This document shows, piece after piece, positions 34,506 to 46,670 of a DNA stretch of 64,000 nucleotides; within the stretch, counting starts at the first letter, position 1, and every line of letters starts with the position of its first letter. The notes below the pieces were generated by a model. The model saw nothing but the letters and a program-made list of their open reading frames with translations. It did no database searches and had not been told where the DNA came from. The position numbers and the translations under genes were made by a program. The stretch spans positions 217,522,652 to 217,586,651 of the forward strand of contig NC_084793.1 of assembly GCF_963169125.1 (NCBI RefSeq), read 5' to 3'. Source of the DNA: Humulus lupulus. Lineage: Eukaryota; Streptophyta; Magnoliopsida; Rosales; Cannabaceae.

Positions 34506-35393
34506 ATGTCCAATCCAAACCTTGTAACTGCTTTACTTGCTAATGAGAAATTGACTGGTAATAACTACATGAAATGGAAATCAATCATGAACATTGTTTT
34601 GATATGTGAAAACAACATGTTTGTCCTAAATGAGGAATTTCCTGAGGCTCCTACTCTCACTGCTGTCAAAACTATTAGAGAAAAGTATGACAATTTGATC
34701 TTATCTAACAATAAGGCCAAATGTTATATGCTTGCTAGTATGAGCGATGTGCTCAACAAGAAGTTTGAAACTGTTGAAATAGCTTATGAGATTTGGGAAT
34801 CTCTACAAGGCATGTTTGGCAAGCAATCTGATAAGTGAAGATATGATGCTACTAGAAGCTTCATGAATATTATAATGAAGAAAAATGTTTCTGTCAGAGA
34901 ACATGTCCTAGACATGATCAACATATTGCACGATGCAGAAATCCATGGTGCAACCATTGATGAGAGAACTCAAGTAAGTGTGATACTTGAATCTCTTACA
35001 CCAGCTTTTGCAGCATTCACTACCAACTATGTTATGAACAAGTTTGAGTACAACATGACCCAACTGCTAAATGAGTTGCAAACTTTTGAGTCTCTAAACA
35101 AAAGTTCCACTAAGGTTGAGGAGGCAAATGTTGCTGAAACCAAGCCTTCCACTTCAAATGGTAATTCGAAGAAAAGGAAGGGTGGCCAAGGAAAGGACAA
35201 GAAAAAGAACAAACAACCAGAGAAGACCAACAAGTCTTCCAAGAAGAATAATTCTACAAAGAACTCCAAAAAGAAGGCACCAAAAGGATCATGCTTTTAT
35301 TGTGGAGTTGATGGTCATTGGAAAAGGAATTGTCCTAAGTACTTGGGTGAATTGAAGATAAAGAGAAGGGTAAATTTGATTTGCTTGTTTTAG
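34506..35393 (+). pseudogene. Element E gag
   Basis: ATG at 34506 (MSNPNLVTALLANEKLTG). The frame continues in phase past one TGA at 34836-34838 to 35393, about 295 codons. Copia gag features: NNYMKWKSIMN near the start, CYMLASMSDVLNKKF, VREHVLDMINILHDAE, NELQTFESL, a Lys-rich basic linker (about codons 215-260), and the zinc knuckle CFYCGVDGHWKRNC near 35290-35335. Gag packages the RNA. Apart from the single stop it is well preserved compared with pol. Confidence 0.87.
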
Positions 35394-36720
35394 AATCTTG
35401 ATTAGTGGAAGGTGTTTTTTCATCTTGGATAGTTTGTTCTGGAGCCACTAATCATGTTTGTTTTTCTTCACAGAATTTTAGTACTTCGGGGAAGCTGGCT
35501 CATGGAGAGGTGACCATGAGAGTTGGAAGTGGATAGGAGGTCTCAACAGCCAAAGCTGGAAAAGCTTGCCTAGTTTTTAATAATAATAAATTTATTGTGT
35601 TGGACAATGTTTATTTTATTCCTCGATTTTCTAGAAATTTGATTTCCTTATCAAAATTGCATTAACAAGGTTTTAATATTTCTTTTAATAATAATTCGAT
35701 TGTTATTTCAAAATATGATTTTGACATTTGTTCTGCAAAGTCTGAAGGTGAACTTTACAAGTTAGAGTCCAATGTTGAGCATGTTTATAATTCGGAATTA
35801 TTTAAAATGTGAAATCCCATATCTATTAAAAGATAAAAGACACATTTCGATAATGAAACATATCTATGGAATTTGATACTGGGATATATTAGTCTAGACA
35901 AAATTAACAGACTAAGAAAAGAAAGTCTTTTAAGAGAACTATCTATTGGTTCTCTCCCAGTCTGTGAATCTTGCCTAGAAGGCAAAATGACCAAGAGACA
36001 TTTCTCAACTAAAGGTTCAAGAGCCACAGAACCAATTCAACTTGTACATACGGACGTTTGTGGTCCACTAAATGTCCAAGCTAGAGAAGGTTATGAATAT
36101 TTTGTCACTTTCATTGATGATTATTCAAGATATGGTTACCTATACTTAATGCAAAGGAAATCTGAAACCTAGGGTAAGTTTAAAGAACTCCGAGCATAAG
36201 CTAAAAATCAATTACGTAAATCACTAAAAGTACTTCGATCAGATCGAGGTGGAGAGTACTTAGATTATGAATTTGAGGACCATTTGCGTGAGCATATAAT
36301 TCAATCCCAACTCACTGCACCTGGAACACCACAACAAAATGGTGTTTCAGAAAGGCAGAACAAAACCTTATTGGATATGGTTAGATTGATGATTAGTTTC
36401 TTATCATTGCCTTTGACATTCTAGGGTTATGCGATAAAATGTGCTTTATACATACTCAATGTTGTTCCCTCTAAGTCTATTTAGAAAACACCATTGGAAT
36501 TATGGAATGGTACTAAACCTAGTTTACGTCATTTCCATATATGGGGTTTTCCTACACACGTGCTTAAAGGAAAGACTGGAAAGTTGGAATCACACACTGA
36601 AGTGTGCATGTTTGTAGATATTCGAAAGAAACAAAAGGTGGTATATTTTATAGTCCTGAAGATAACAAAACGTTTGTATCTACAAATGCTACTTTTATGG
36701 AGCATGACTATATAAATAAC
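35394..36720 (+). pseudogene. Element E protease and integrase
   Basis: Protease at about 35400-35650 reads SWIVCSGATNHVC: the catalytic Asp of the DSGA motif is Cys. A linker with stops follows. Integrase at about 35870-36720 shows the CxxC end of the zinc finger (VCESCLEGKMTKR), first Asp in VHTDVCGPL, FIDDYSRYGY, second Asp in LRSDRGGEYL, and Glu in TPQQNGVSERQN. Several in-frame stops (for example near 36170, 36195, 36422 and 36481) break it. Confidence 0.85.
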
Positions 36721-36829
36721 CACAAACCTCAAAGTAAAGTCGTACTTGAGTAGTTAGAACAATAGAAAGCTTCATTGTAGTGGGAGGGTTGGTAAACAAC
36801 CAGTACGCTATGAACATGAAGTTCAGATG

Positions 36830-37630
36830 CTTGTGTCTGACAAAAAAAAAAGATGATCCATTGACATATAAATATGCAATAAAAGATTATATCAAAGGAA
36901 AATGGCTAAACTCTATGGACCTTGAAATGGAATCGATGTATTCCAATTCTGGCTAGACTCTTGAAAATCCACCTAAAAATGTTAAACCTATTGGTTGCAA
37001 ATGGATATTCAAGAAGAAGATATGAGCTTATGGGAAAGTAGAGACTTTCAAAGCAAGCCTAGTGGCAAAAGGCTACACAAAGAAAGTAGGAGTTGATTAT
37101 GAAGAAAATTTTCACCTGTGGCCATGCTCAAATCTATCTGCATACTCTTATCCATAGCTGCTTGCATGGATTATGAGATTTGGAAAATGGACGTTAAAAC
37201 AACTTTTTTGAATGGCTATCTAGACAAAACCATTTACATGTCTCAACTAGAAGGGATCGAAGGTAAAGGTCAAGAGAAAAAAGTTTGCAAGCTTCTTAAG
37301 TCTATTTATGGACTTAAACAAGCTTCGAGATCTTGGAATCTTAGATTTGATGAAACAATCAAAACGTTTGGTTTTGAAAAAAACATTGATGAACCTTGTG
37401 TTTACAAACAAATAAAAGATAAGATTGTGGTATTCCTTGTTCTTTACGTTGGTGATATTCTACTCATTGGGAATGACATAGCAACATTATCAAAAGTAAA
37501 GAAATGGTTAGCTGAGCAATTCCAAATGAAGGATTTGGGAGAATCCAAATATGTTTTGGGAATTCAGATCAGTAGAGATGAAAGAACAAAGTTTTGGCAC
37601 TGTCTCAAGAAACTTATATTGATAAAGTGA
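36830..37630 (+). pseudogene. Element E reverse transcriptase
   Basis: Upstream part (36930-37110) shows the worn NPPKNVKPIGCKWIFKKK and VDYEENF motifs. From 37118 a 170-codon frame holds the palm Asp in KMDVKTTFLNG, VCKLLKSIYGLKQASR, and VLYVGDILLIGND: the usual YVDD active site is YVGD, losing one catalytic Asp. It continues to MKDLGESKYVLGIQI. This alone should inactivate RT. Confidence 0.87.
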
Positions 37631-38268
37631 TAGAATGCTTTGGCATTCATAAATCCAAGAAAGGCACTATGCCTACTCGGTCAAGAAGTTCACAAACACC
37701 TCAGGTAGTCTAATGTATGCAATGTTATGCACCATACCTGACATCTGTTATGCAGTAGTAAAGAATATTCTCAAGTATCTCAGGTATACTAGAGATTGCA
37801 TGCTTGTGTATTTAGGTGGAGACCTGAACCCCACTAGATATACTGATTCTGATTTTCAATCAGACAAAGATAGTTGAAAGCGACATTTGGATCAGTTTTC
37901 ACACTTGGAGGAGGTGCTATAGTTTGGAGAAGTATTAAACAATCCAGTATTGCAGACTCCACCATGGAAGCCGAATACATAGCAGCTTGAGAAGCAGCTA
38001 AAGAGGCTGTGTGACTCAAGAAGTTCTATATTGATCTGGAAGTTTTTCCATGCATGGATCAACCACTTGTTCTCTACTGTGATTACAGTGGGGCAGTAGC
38101 AAATTCAAAGGAACCTAGAAGTCACAAGAGGGGAAATCACATCGAGAGGAAATATCATTTGATCAGAGAGATAGTCAACCAAGGAGATGTTACTATCTTG
38201 AAGATTGCCATTGAAGATAATCTTGCAGATTTGTTCACAAAGATTTTATCTATTAAATCTTTTTAGGG
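37631..38268 (+). pseudogene. Element E RNase H
   Basis: Copia RNase H remnants: [13 protein letters not shown] near 37835-37875, the [16 protein letters not shown] region near 37955-37990, and a clean 70-codon tail at 38054-38266 (LYCDYSGAVANSK, HIERKYHLIRE, DNLADLFTKILS). Stops and shifts interrupt the first half. The purine tract and 3' LTR follow within 65 bp. Confidence 0.83.
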
Positions 38269-39191
38269 TCATGTAAGAAGCATGAGGTTAAGGGAAATGC
38301 CTCATTTGCCTTTAGGGCAACTGGGAGATTGTTGGGAATTGTGCCTTTAAAGCAATTGTAGTTGACAATGGTTTTAATGAAATGAATGAATAAATTGAAT
38401 TATTGTATATATGTAGCTTATGTACTATATTATTGTAAATAATATTAAATATCAGAAAATTCCCAAGTTCATCTATATAGTCTCAATCTCATATTGGTAT
38501 GAGAGGATCGAGATTGAGATAATGAACTTAAATAGTTCGCAGTAAAATAAAGTTATGGAATCTTTAGATTAATTACTGCTAGTACGGTCCACTAGTATTA
38601 TGAATACATGTGACCTAGATCCGGGTTTCTAGTGTAGTAGGACACTTTAGTGGAGGTGCTTTGCATACTGAGAGTATGTAGAACTGGATTAGATGTGATT
38701 TAATAATACTTGTTTGAATACCGTTTTGTAGTATTATAAAACACATCAACTGATGATCATATACAAATGATCTTAATCCTGAAGTTACTATGAACTTCTA
38801 TATATGTCATTTGATCCTTTGATTCATGCATTACGGTTTGTCAAAATGATCAGGCTAAGAACTATTATTTTGGGGACTCAATGATGTATATGGCCGGGGA
38901 CATAGCTTAACGGATATGGAATCTATACCTTCTTATAGATTGAATGATGTTTCCCTATTGGGTTGGCTATTGGAACTGAAAAAGTTATTGACGTCAAATT
39001 CATAATAAGATTATGAAATAACCTTCACTAGTAAAGTCAATGGTACACTAGGAATCAAGATATAAGTAAAGAGAAAAAACGGTAATTTTATTCCCACTTA
39101 ATTATGAATAATAAATAGATGCTTAATTTGTATGTAATGATTATATCAATGGACACTTTATGGTTAGAATAAAGTACTCAGTAAATATATG

Positions 39192-39766
39192 TGTTTATCC
39201 AAAAAACAGCTGTTGATGACGTGGCAAGAATTTTTGACACGTGGCAGAGATGCTGCTCGCCTATCGACCAGAGATATTTTCATATGAAAAGTGCAAGTTT
39301 TATATACGACCAGCCTGGTTGTATACTCCGTTTATTTATGAATAAATCTGTACAGTTGTAATGATATCCGAGAATATCTCTTCATTATGACCTGAAGATC
39401 TGTTTATTAAGGGAAGATATTATTACTTGACTCATGTAACCCTTCTTGAGCCTATAAATACACAAGAAATAGCTCAAGGAGGGATCTTTTGGATCTTTTT
39501 CCGAATTACATTACTATTATCCATCGTTTGTACTGTTTTCTCCTTCTAAGGTCTGTGAAACTTAGGAACCCTAGTTCTTTGATCACACCTTTGAAGCTTA
39601 ATATTAATAATAGTATCAAGTGGACGTAGGTCATTACCAATCACTGGGGCCGAACCACTATAATTCTTTGTGTTCTTTATTTCCCATTAGATTGTTTTCT
39701 CAAGCTTTGTACTATTTTTCTGTCGTTTTCTTGACTCCGTGTCGTTGACCAAAATGAGGGTCAACA
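39192..39766 (+). repeat. 5' LTR of element F
   Basis: 575 bp, TGTTTATCC to GGGTCAACA. TATAAATA at 39453-39460 is a good core promoter; transcription would start about 30 bp downstream. Confidence 0.95.
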
Positions 39767-39767
39767 T

Positions 39768-39788
39768 TCTGGTGCTTTCATTGAGAGC
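39768..39788 (+). promoter_or_regulatory. Candidate primer binding site of element F
   Basis: TTCTGGTGCTTTCATTGAGAG follows the LTR; TGGTGC could pair with a tRNA ending GCACCA. I cannot assign the tRNA. It is not the initiator-Met type used by A, C, E and G. Confidence 0.55.
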
Positions 39789-39806
39789 TTGACAAAAGAA
39801 GATCTA

Positions 39807-42174
39807 ATGGCGAAAACTACCAAGAAGACTGGACAGGCTGCCGCTGCATCATCCCAGTCCCTTCCCCCAAATGTGGTCGAAGACAAACCTCATTTGGAGT
39901 TTGACGAGGAGGAGTTGGATTCTGAGACCTTGAAGACAACACTGGGGATGTTGCAAGATGAGTTGGCCAATCTGAGGGCCAACCAAGAGAATGCTGCCGA
40001 GGTAATGGCGTCGCAGCAAAGGGAGATAGAGCGCCAGCGCCAGGAGCTGAGCAAGCGGCAGGCGGAGATGGACCGTCGGCAGAGGGATGCCATGGCAGCC
40101 CTTGAAGCAGCCATCCAGCTAGCTAGGAATCAGGCTGCGCCAGCCTCCCAGCCAGATCAGCCACCAAACGGGCCACCTCAAAGGGGCTCCAATCCTAGTC
40201 CTCCGCTCCAGCCAATAAGCCCTCAGAGGCCAAAGCAGCCACCTATGCCTCAGGATGATGTCCCACCTAGGGATCCTGAGACGCAGCCTCCGTCTCAGGC
40301 TGGTCGAGGCCATCCCCCGCGCCCGAGGCAGAATAGGGTCGGGCAACAGCCCCGCAGCCCTAGATGTCCAGGTGGTGAAGAGCCGCATCCACCGAACAGG
40401 GGGCAGCGTCCTTCTGCCAATAGAAGGAACTCAGAGACAGGTTCTGTGGTCAGGGGCCCCACACGGCATGATAATGCACGGGGACCCACCGACCAACGCA
40501 GGCCTCCCCTTAATGCTTGGGAAATGCTAGCCCAAGGAGGCAACAAAGGGAATATTCGGTCGCATCATAGCAAGCCACGGTTTAGAGATGGCCACGACTA
40601 CAATGAAGCCGACTCAGGCAGAGGAAATACTAGTTGGAGGGACGAAGAGAGAGGTGGAGGCAGGAGCCCCCCACCTAGAGAAGACTGACCAGCAGGTCGT
40701 AATGCTGGGGGGCAGCCCAGGCAGAATAACGTCTTTAGTCGGCTCGGAGCGGCGAAGAGACGATGACTTGAGGGATGTACTCAATGACTGCCGAGAAAGG
40801 CATGATGAGTACATTCCCCCGACACCAGAGGCCCCAGCAATCCTAGAAGTTGTTCAGGCTCAAATCGATGCCCTGAACCAGGCTGTGCAGCAGATGGTCG
40901 GGGGGCGGACATCACACATTGAGTACGATCCGAGGAGAGGCACCCCTTTTGTACAAAGGATTGCTAAGGCAGAAAACCCCAGTAAGTTCAAGATGCCAAC
41001 TCTGCCAAATTTCGACGGGTATGGAGACCCAATATCTCATGTCAACAAGTTTGAGATACAAATGGACAACCAGAAAGTCTCTGAAGATGCTCGCTGCAGG
41101 ATCTTCCCAGCGAAACTTTCTGATGCCGCCCAGGAGTGGTTCTTTAAGTTCCCTCCTGCAAGCATAGTATCCTGGGAGATGTTCGTGAAGGAGTTTTACA
41201 GACAGTTCTATGCGGGTCGTGTGCACCCCACTGAGGCAAATCAATTGGTCGAGATATGCCAGAAAGAGGGAGATCCCCTTAAGGAATATGTTCAACGCTT
41301 CATGTTAGCTGCAGCTGGAGCCAAGACTGTGGGCGATGAAGGCAAGATGATGGCCCTAACTGCTGGGGTTAGGCGCCATTCTCCCCTCTAGAGTAGCCTC
41401 AGAAAGCATGGGGTTAAAAGTACCCAGGAGTTTTTGGATCGAGCTGATCAGTACATCAAGCTCGAGGACGTGATTGCCAATGAAGGGAAATCGCCAGCAA
41501 AAGACAAGGGGCCTAAGGAAGAACCCGCCAAATCCACCAACGGGTCTAAGCCCAATGGCAACGGGAATGGCAATGGTAAGAATGGTGGAAAGCGGGCGAA
41601 TAGAGAACCCTCGACATCCGAGAGTAAGCGTCCCAAAGGTAATCGGTATGAACCAAAATTCACCAATTACACTGCCCTTGTTGAAAGCTGAGTCGAGGTT
41701 TACCAGGCGACCAGCTCGAGCATGCCCTACAAACGACTCGCACCAATAAGGAAAGATATCTCCAAGAGAGATTCAACAAAGTTCAGTCATTTTCATAATG
41801 ACTACGGGCACGACACTAATGAGTGTAACCAGCTAAAGGACAAAATTGAGTTCCTGATAAGGCAGGGACATTTAAGAAGGTATGTACGAGCCGCGGGAGG
41901 TTCTCAGCAAGAGGCTCAAGGTGGCAACAAGTCAGTGCTTGCATGCCAATACTCGCCACCTTTACAGCCAGCTCCCGTGGCAAGTACCCTACTCACCATC
42001 TGCGGAGGCCCACATCTTGCTGGAGATAGTGGGAAAGTGAGGGAACGATATGCTCGAACCCTGCGCCACGACCAGGACATCGAGATGATGAGTGTCGAGG
42101 ATCGCGCACCAAAAAAGGCTCGAACAGAGAAGGAACTGATCACCTTCTCTGATGGTGATGCCCAGCACGTGTGA
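39807..42174 (+). pseudogene. Element F gag
   Basis: ATG at 39807 (MAKTTKKTGQ). The first frame (to 40688) has a Glu/Arg/Gln coiled coil (about 39990-40120) and a Pro-rich region. A frameshift at about 40750 moves to the frame running 40760-42174, which carries the capsid-like domain (MPTLPNFDGYGDP, AAQEWFFKFP, FVKEFYRQFYAGR, GDPLKEYVQRF), a Gly/Asn linker, and the zinc-binding-like HFHNDYGHDTNECNQLKD near 41785-41840 with its first Cys replaced by Ser. Stops: TGA near 40686, TAG near 41389, TGA near 41689. Confidence 0.87.
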
Positions 42175-42677
42175 TTCCCCACTCTGATCCGCTGGTCATG
42201 GATGTAAAGATCGCAAACATGATGGTGAAAAGGGTGTTGGTCGATATAGCAAGTTCAGTCAACATTCTATATAAGTCCTCGCTAGAAAGGATGAAGTTGT
42301 CCGTGAAGGACCTGGAGCCATGCAACCAAACCATTTATGGTTTTTCCAGAGAAGGGCTCGCCCCAGTAGGGTTGATTAGACTCCCAGTCACAGCAGGCAC
42401 TGCGCCTGCTAACAGAACATTACTCAATACTTTTATAGTAGTTGATTGTCCTTCAGCGTACAACGCTGTGATAGGGAGACCGATTCTGGTCGATCTGCGA
42501 GCCGTCACTTCTATATGGCACCTCGCCATGAAATTACTAACGGACGCAGGGGTAGGATGCGAGTTGGGAAACCAGAGGCAAGGGAGAGAGTGCTACAATG
42601 CCTCGATCACCAAGGCAAAGAAGGGTGTATCGAGAGATGCCACCAGAAAGGAGTTGCAAATGGCAACTGATGTTTAA
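42171..42677 (+). pseudogene. Element F aspartic protease
   Basis: 168-codon frame overlapping the end of gag. RVLVDIASSVNILY stands where active retropepsins have VD(S/T)GSSAD: Asp is kept but the following Thr/Ser-Gly is Ile-Ala, probably inactive. The second conserved motif NAVIGRPIL is present. It is in a different frame from gag. Confidence 0.82.
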
Positions 42678-42767
42678 GCCCGCTCAAGTGATAATCTCAC
42701 CAAATAGGGCATTGCCCAAAGTGAGGATAGAGACTTAGATCCTCGCTTTGGGGATTTCAAAGAAGAA

Positions 42768-43946
42768 GTGGAACTAATCGAGGACCTTGAAGAGGTCCAA
42801 CTCGATGAGGAAAATCTGATCAGAGTTGTGAAAGTCGGTAAAAACTTAGAGACAACAACAAAACAAGCACTAGTGGAGTTCTTAAGGAGGAACCAGGATG
42901 TCTTTGCCTGGTCGCATAAAGACATGGTCGGAATAGATCTTGCAGTCATCAGCCATGTCTTGAACATCGACAAAAGCTTTCCACCAGTGCAACAAAAAAG
43001 AAGGCTGCTCGACAAAGATAGATCAAAGGCCTTGAAAGAGGGAGTCGAGAAGCTGAAGGAGAATGGATTCATCAGGGTGGCGTTTTATCCATCGTGGATC
43101 TCTAATCCCGTACTTGTGCCCAAGCCAAATGGCAAGTGGCGTACATGCGTGGATTTTACAGACCTTAATAAAGCCTACCCCAAAGACTATTTCCCACTCC
43201 CTAGGATCGACCAGCTGGTCGATGCCATTGCAGGGCATGAGATCCTCTCATTCATGGATGCATACTCTGGGTATAATCAAATCAGTATGCATCCCCCTGA
43301 TAAGGATCACACTAGCTTTCGAACTGATACAGGGCTCTACTGTTACAAGGTGATGCCCTTCGGTTTGAAAAACGCTGGAGCAACTTACTAGAGACTTGTC
43401 AACCACATGTTCAAGGAGCTGATCAACACAAACATGGAGGTTTACGTCGACGACATGCTGGTTAAGTCAAAGAAAGCAGAAGGCCATGTAAGGGATTTGC
43501 AAGAATGCTTCAACGCCCTGAATAAATATAGGATGAATCTAAATCCCCTTAAATGCTCCTTCGGAGTAGGATCAGGGAAGTTCTTGAGATTTATAGTTAA
43601 CTCAAGAGGAATTAAAGCTAATCCCGAGAAATTAAAAGCCCTGATCGAGATGAAGTCACCAGTGAAGATTAAGGATGTCCAAAGACTGACCGGGAGGATT
43701 GCTGCTTTAAGTAGATTTATTTCGAAATCAACAGACAAATGCGTCCCATTTTTCAATCTACTCAGAGGCAATAAGAAATTTGAATGGACAGATGAGTGCG
43801 AACAGACCTTTGAAGCATTAAAAGCGCACATGGCGCAACCACCCATCCTATCAAAGCCGGTCGATAAAGAGACTTTTTTCACCTACCTGGCGATCACGGA
43901 TTACGCTGCTAGTGCTGTTCTAGTAAGAGAAGAAGAAGGTGTGTAG
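42768..43946 (+). pseudogene. Element F reverse transcriptase and start of RNase H
   Basis: Segments 42768-43391 and 43407-43946 are in phase with one TAG between them. RT motifs: RRLLDKDRSKAL, FYPSWISNPVLVPKPNGKWR, SFMDAYSGYNQI (palm Asp), MPFGLKNAGATY, VYVDDMLVKS (intact YVDD), RLTGRIAALSRFIS. RNase H begins with EWTDECEQTFEALK and ITDYAASAVLVRE. Both RT catalytic regions look intact apart from the stop after GATY. Confidence 0.9.
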
Positions 43947-44258
43947 AAGGCTGTCTATTATGTAAGGAAAAGGTTGATTGGAGCAGAGTTAAGGTATCCC
44001 CCCATCGAAAGGTTAGCCTATTGTTTAGTTTTGGCCTCTAGAAAACTGCGGCCTTACTTCCAAGCTCATCCAATTACATTCTTAACCGACCAACCTCTTC
44101 GACAAGTCCTGCAAAATCCAAAGGTTGCAGGAAGATTATTAAAGTGGGCAGTCGAACTCGGGAAATTCGACATATCTTACTTGCTACGAGCAGCGATAAA
44201 AGGACAAGCCTTGGCTGACTTCATCGCCGAATTCACAGAGCTCGCGGGTGGCGAGTAG
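43947..44258 (+). pseudogene. Element F RNase H, second part
   Basis: In phase with RT after a TAG at about 43944. Contains YPPIERLAYCLV, LTDQPLRQVL and KGQALADFIAEFTE, the C-terminal signature of gypsy RNase H. Ends at a TAG near 44256, after which the second RNase H begins. Confidence 0.86.
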
Positions 44259-44300
44259 ACAGAAGAGCCTAGCGAGCCTGAGTGTCAAATCCAAGCACCC

Positions 44301-44858
44301 TTGTGGAAATTGTTTACAGACGGTTCATCCAACGAATCCCACACAGGAGTCGGAGTGATATTGATAACGATGGAAGGGCATCGATTTCACTGTGCAATCA
44401 GATTTGACTTCACTGCTTCTAATAATGAAGTCGAATATGAAGCACTACTCGCTGGATTGCGGTTAGCCAAGGATATGAACATAAAAATGCTTGACATCTA
44501 TAGCGATTCTCAGCTGGTGGTGAACCAAGTCTTGGGGGAGTACCAGGCGCGAGGTTTGAAGATGGTCACCTATCTGAACAAAGCAAAGGATCTGTTAGCC
44601 CAGTTCGACAGATACAGTCTCCAGCAAGTACCTCGTGATCAGAATTCCAATGCGGATGCTTTGGCGAAGTTGGCAAGTGCAAAAGATGCTGATACTCTGA
44701 ACATAGTGCCAGTCGAGCGACTATTAGTACCGAGCATCCAAGTAACAGAAACCACTCTGGTCATCCAGATGGCAGATACATGGAGGGCACCGTATGTAGA
44801 GTATCTGTCAAGCGGCGTGCTACCAGCGGACAGAAACAAAGCTAGGACCCTTCAATGA
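44301..44858 (+). CDS. Element F second (plant/archaeal-type) RNase H
   Basis: 185 codons between internal stops. LFTDGSSNESHTGVG (first Asp), NNEVEYEALLAGLRLA (Glu), DIYSDSQLVVNQV (second Asp), and NSNADALAKLAS (fourth acidic residue) form the full type-I RNase H active site. Tat-lineage elements carry this extra domain before integrase; here the ancestral RNase H remains as well. It was probably made as part of the polyprotein, not separately. Confidence 0.88.
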   Translation: MWKLFTDGSSNESHTGVGVILITMEGHRFHCAIRFDFTASNNEVEYEALLAGLRLAKDMNIKMLDIYSDSQLVVNQVLGEYQARGLKMVTYLNKAKDLLAQFDRYSLQQVPRDQNSNADALAKLASAKDADTLNIVPVERLLVPSIQVTETTLVIQMADTWRAPYVEYLSSGVLPADRNKARTLQ

Positions 44859-46014
44859 CAAGCTGCTAGGTATATCCTGGTTGATGGAATCCTGTACCGA
44901 AGGGGATACTCACTGCCACTTCTCAGATGTGTTACAAAGGAGAAAGCCAAAGAGTTAATGAAAGAGGTGCACGAAGGTTTTTGCGGGGACCAGGTGGGGG
45001 GCAAAGTCTATCAAAAAAGATCCTAAGGCAAGGCTATTTCTGGCCGACCATGAATGAAGACTCAATGGAGTTCGTGCGGAGGTGTGACAATTGTCAGAGA
45101 TTTTCTAAAATCCCACGAGCAGCTCCCAACGAGTTAAAGCAGATGCAAAGTCCATGGCCCATCGCAGTTGAGGAATAGATCTAATAAGATCTTTGCCTAC
45201 AGGGAAAGGTGGAGTAAAGTATGCAGTGGTTGCCATCGAATAATTCACCAAATGGGCCGAGGCTGAGCCACTCGTGACCATAACGACCAAGAAAGTGCTT
45301 GACTTCATAATCAAGAACATCATTTGTCGCTATGGATTACCAAGGAAGATAGTCTCAGATAACGACACCTTGTTTGACAGTGATCTATTCACGGACTTCT
45401 GCAAACGGCATGATATTATCAAAATATTTTCTTCAGTCGCTCATCCCCAAGCGAATGGGAAAATCGAAGCAGTTAACAAAACGCTGAAGGATACCCTGAA
45501 GAAAAAACTTGAAGAAGCTAAGGGAGCATGGCTAGAGTAGTTTCTTGAAGTCCTTTGGTCGTACAGAACTTCCCATCGAACAGTAACAGGTCATACCCCA
45601 TTTTCCTTGGTGTACGGGTATGAAGCTATGTTGCCTGTCGAGTTAGATCCACCCTCACACCGCAGATTGACATACGGCCAAGATTCTAACAGACAGCTAT
45701 TGACGGAATCCCTGGACTTAATTGATGAAAGGCTTAAACAAGCCCAGCTCCGAGTAGCTGCGTACCAGCAGAAGGTCGCCCGGTATTTCAACTCTAAAGT
45801 ACGAGAAAGAAAATTCGATGTTGGAGATCTTGTACTTCGAAGAGTTTTCCTTAACACCCGCGACCAAGCTGCTGGAGTACTCGGGCCTAATTGGGAAGGG
45901 CCATACCAGATTGATGAGGTCCTTCACCCAGGCACTTATAAACTTGCACGCTTAAATGGAGATCTCGTTCCTCACTATTGGAATGGAGAACACTTGTGCA
46001 AGTATTACCAATGA
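44859..46014 (+). pseudogene. Element F integrase
   Basis: Zinc finger around 44940-45120 (REVHEG-like His part across a frameshift near 44980, then RRCDNCQRFS). Core at 45190-45540: the first catalytic Asp is altered (VAIE followed by a stop before FTKWAEAEPL), the second is in VSDNDTLFDS, Glu is in AHPQANGKIEAVN. After a stop near 45538 the frame resumes with YRTSHRTVTGHTPF and, from 45607, the C-terminal domain (FDVGDLVLRRVF, LGPNWEGPYQI) ending at 46014. No chromodomain, as expected for Tat. Confidence 0.87.
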
Positions 46015-46670
46015 AAAATTCTTCTTAAAGAATTGGCTTGTATAAATTTTACTTTTTACAAGTTTTGAAAGTGTAAGATCTTATTGATCACTCGTACAGA
46101 CATGTTTAGTCCATTTATTACAAGCAATAAAAGGGACTATGCTCAGCCAGTCATTTCTTGCCAACTATTGTATTTATTACAAGTATTTGCTCACTACGTG
46201 TGTTGTTTTGCTGTATTATAATGCTAATCATATTGCTACGAGCAGTAATGTTCGAGCAGGTTCTCGTCAAGGCAAGTGACCAAGGATCTAAAGCTCCCCG
46301 ATCACTTGGGGGGCATATAAGGTACAAGTAAGCAAAGCATATCGTGAAAAGGTATGTAAACACATGAGCAAAATAAGTGAAAGCATGCTAGGGCAGTTAG
46401 AGTATTTTTCAAAATTTTGTTATTTTGTTAAATCAAACCAAAGTGCTATGCTAAGTTCAGTCATGCGAATAGATGTTATAATAAGATGCAAATATATTAT
46501 AATATCAAAACGAATCCTTTTACACCGCGAGTAGTCACTGCTCGGATGTAATTGTTCAAATAAAAGTAAAAGCTGCCCATGCAGCAAACAAAAATTATAT
46601 TGTCTTTACATCACGACCCGTAGGTTGTGTAGTTAAAAAGATGAAATATAAGCAGAAAAGACTAAGGAGC
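46015..46670. other. Non-coding stretch between integrase and antisense gene of F
   Basis: About 650 bp between the convergent ends of pol and the antisense gene. It presumably holds both 3' ends and their poly(A) sites; several AATAAA-like words occur (for example near 46126 on plus). No supported frame. Confidence 0.5.
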
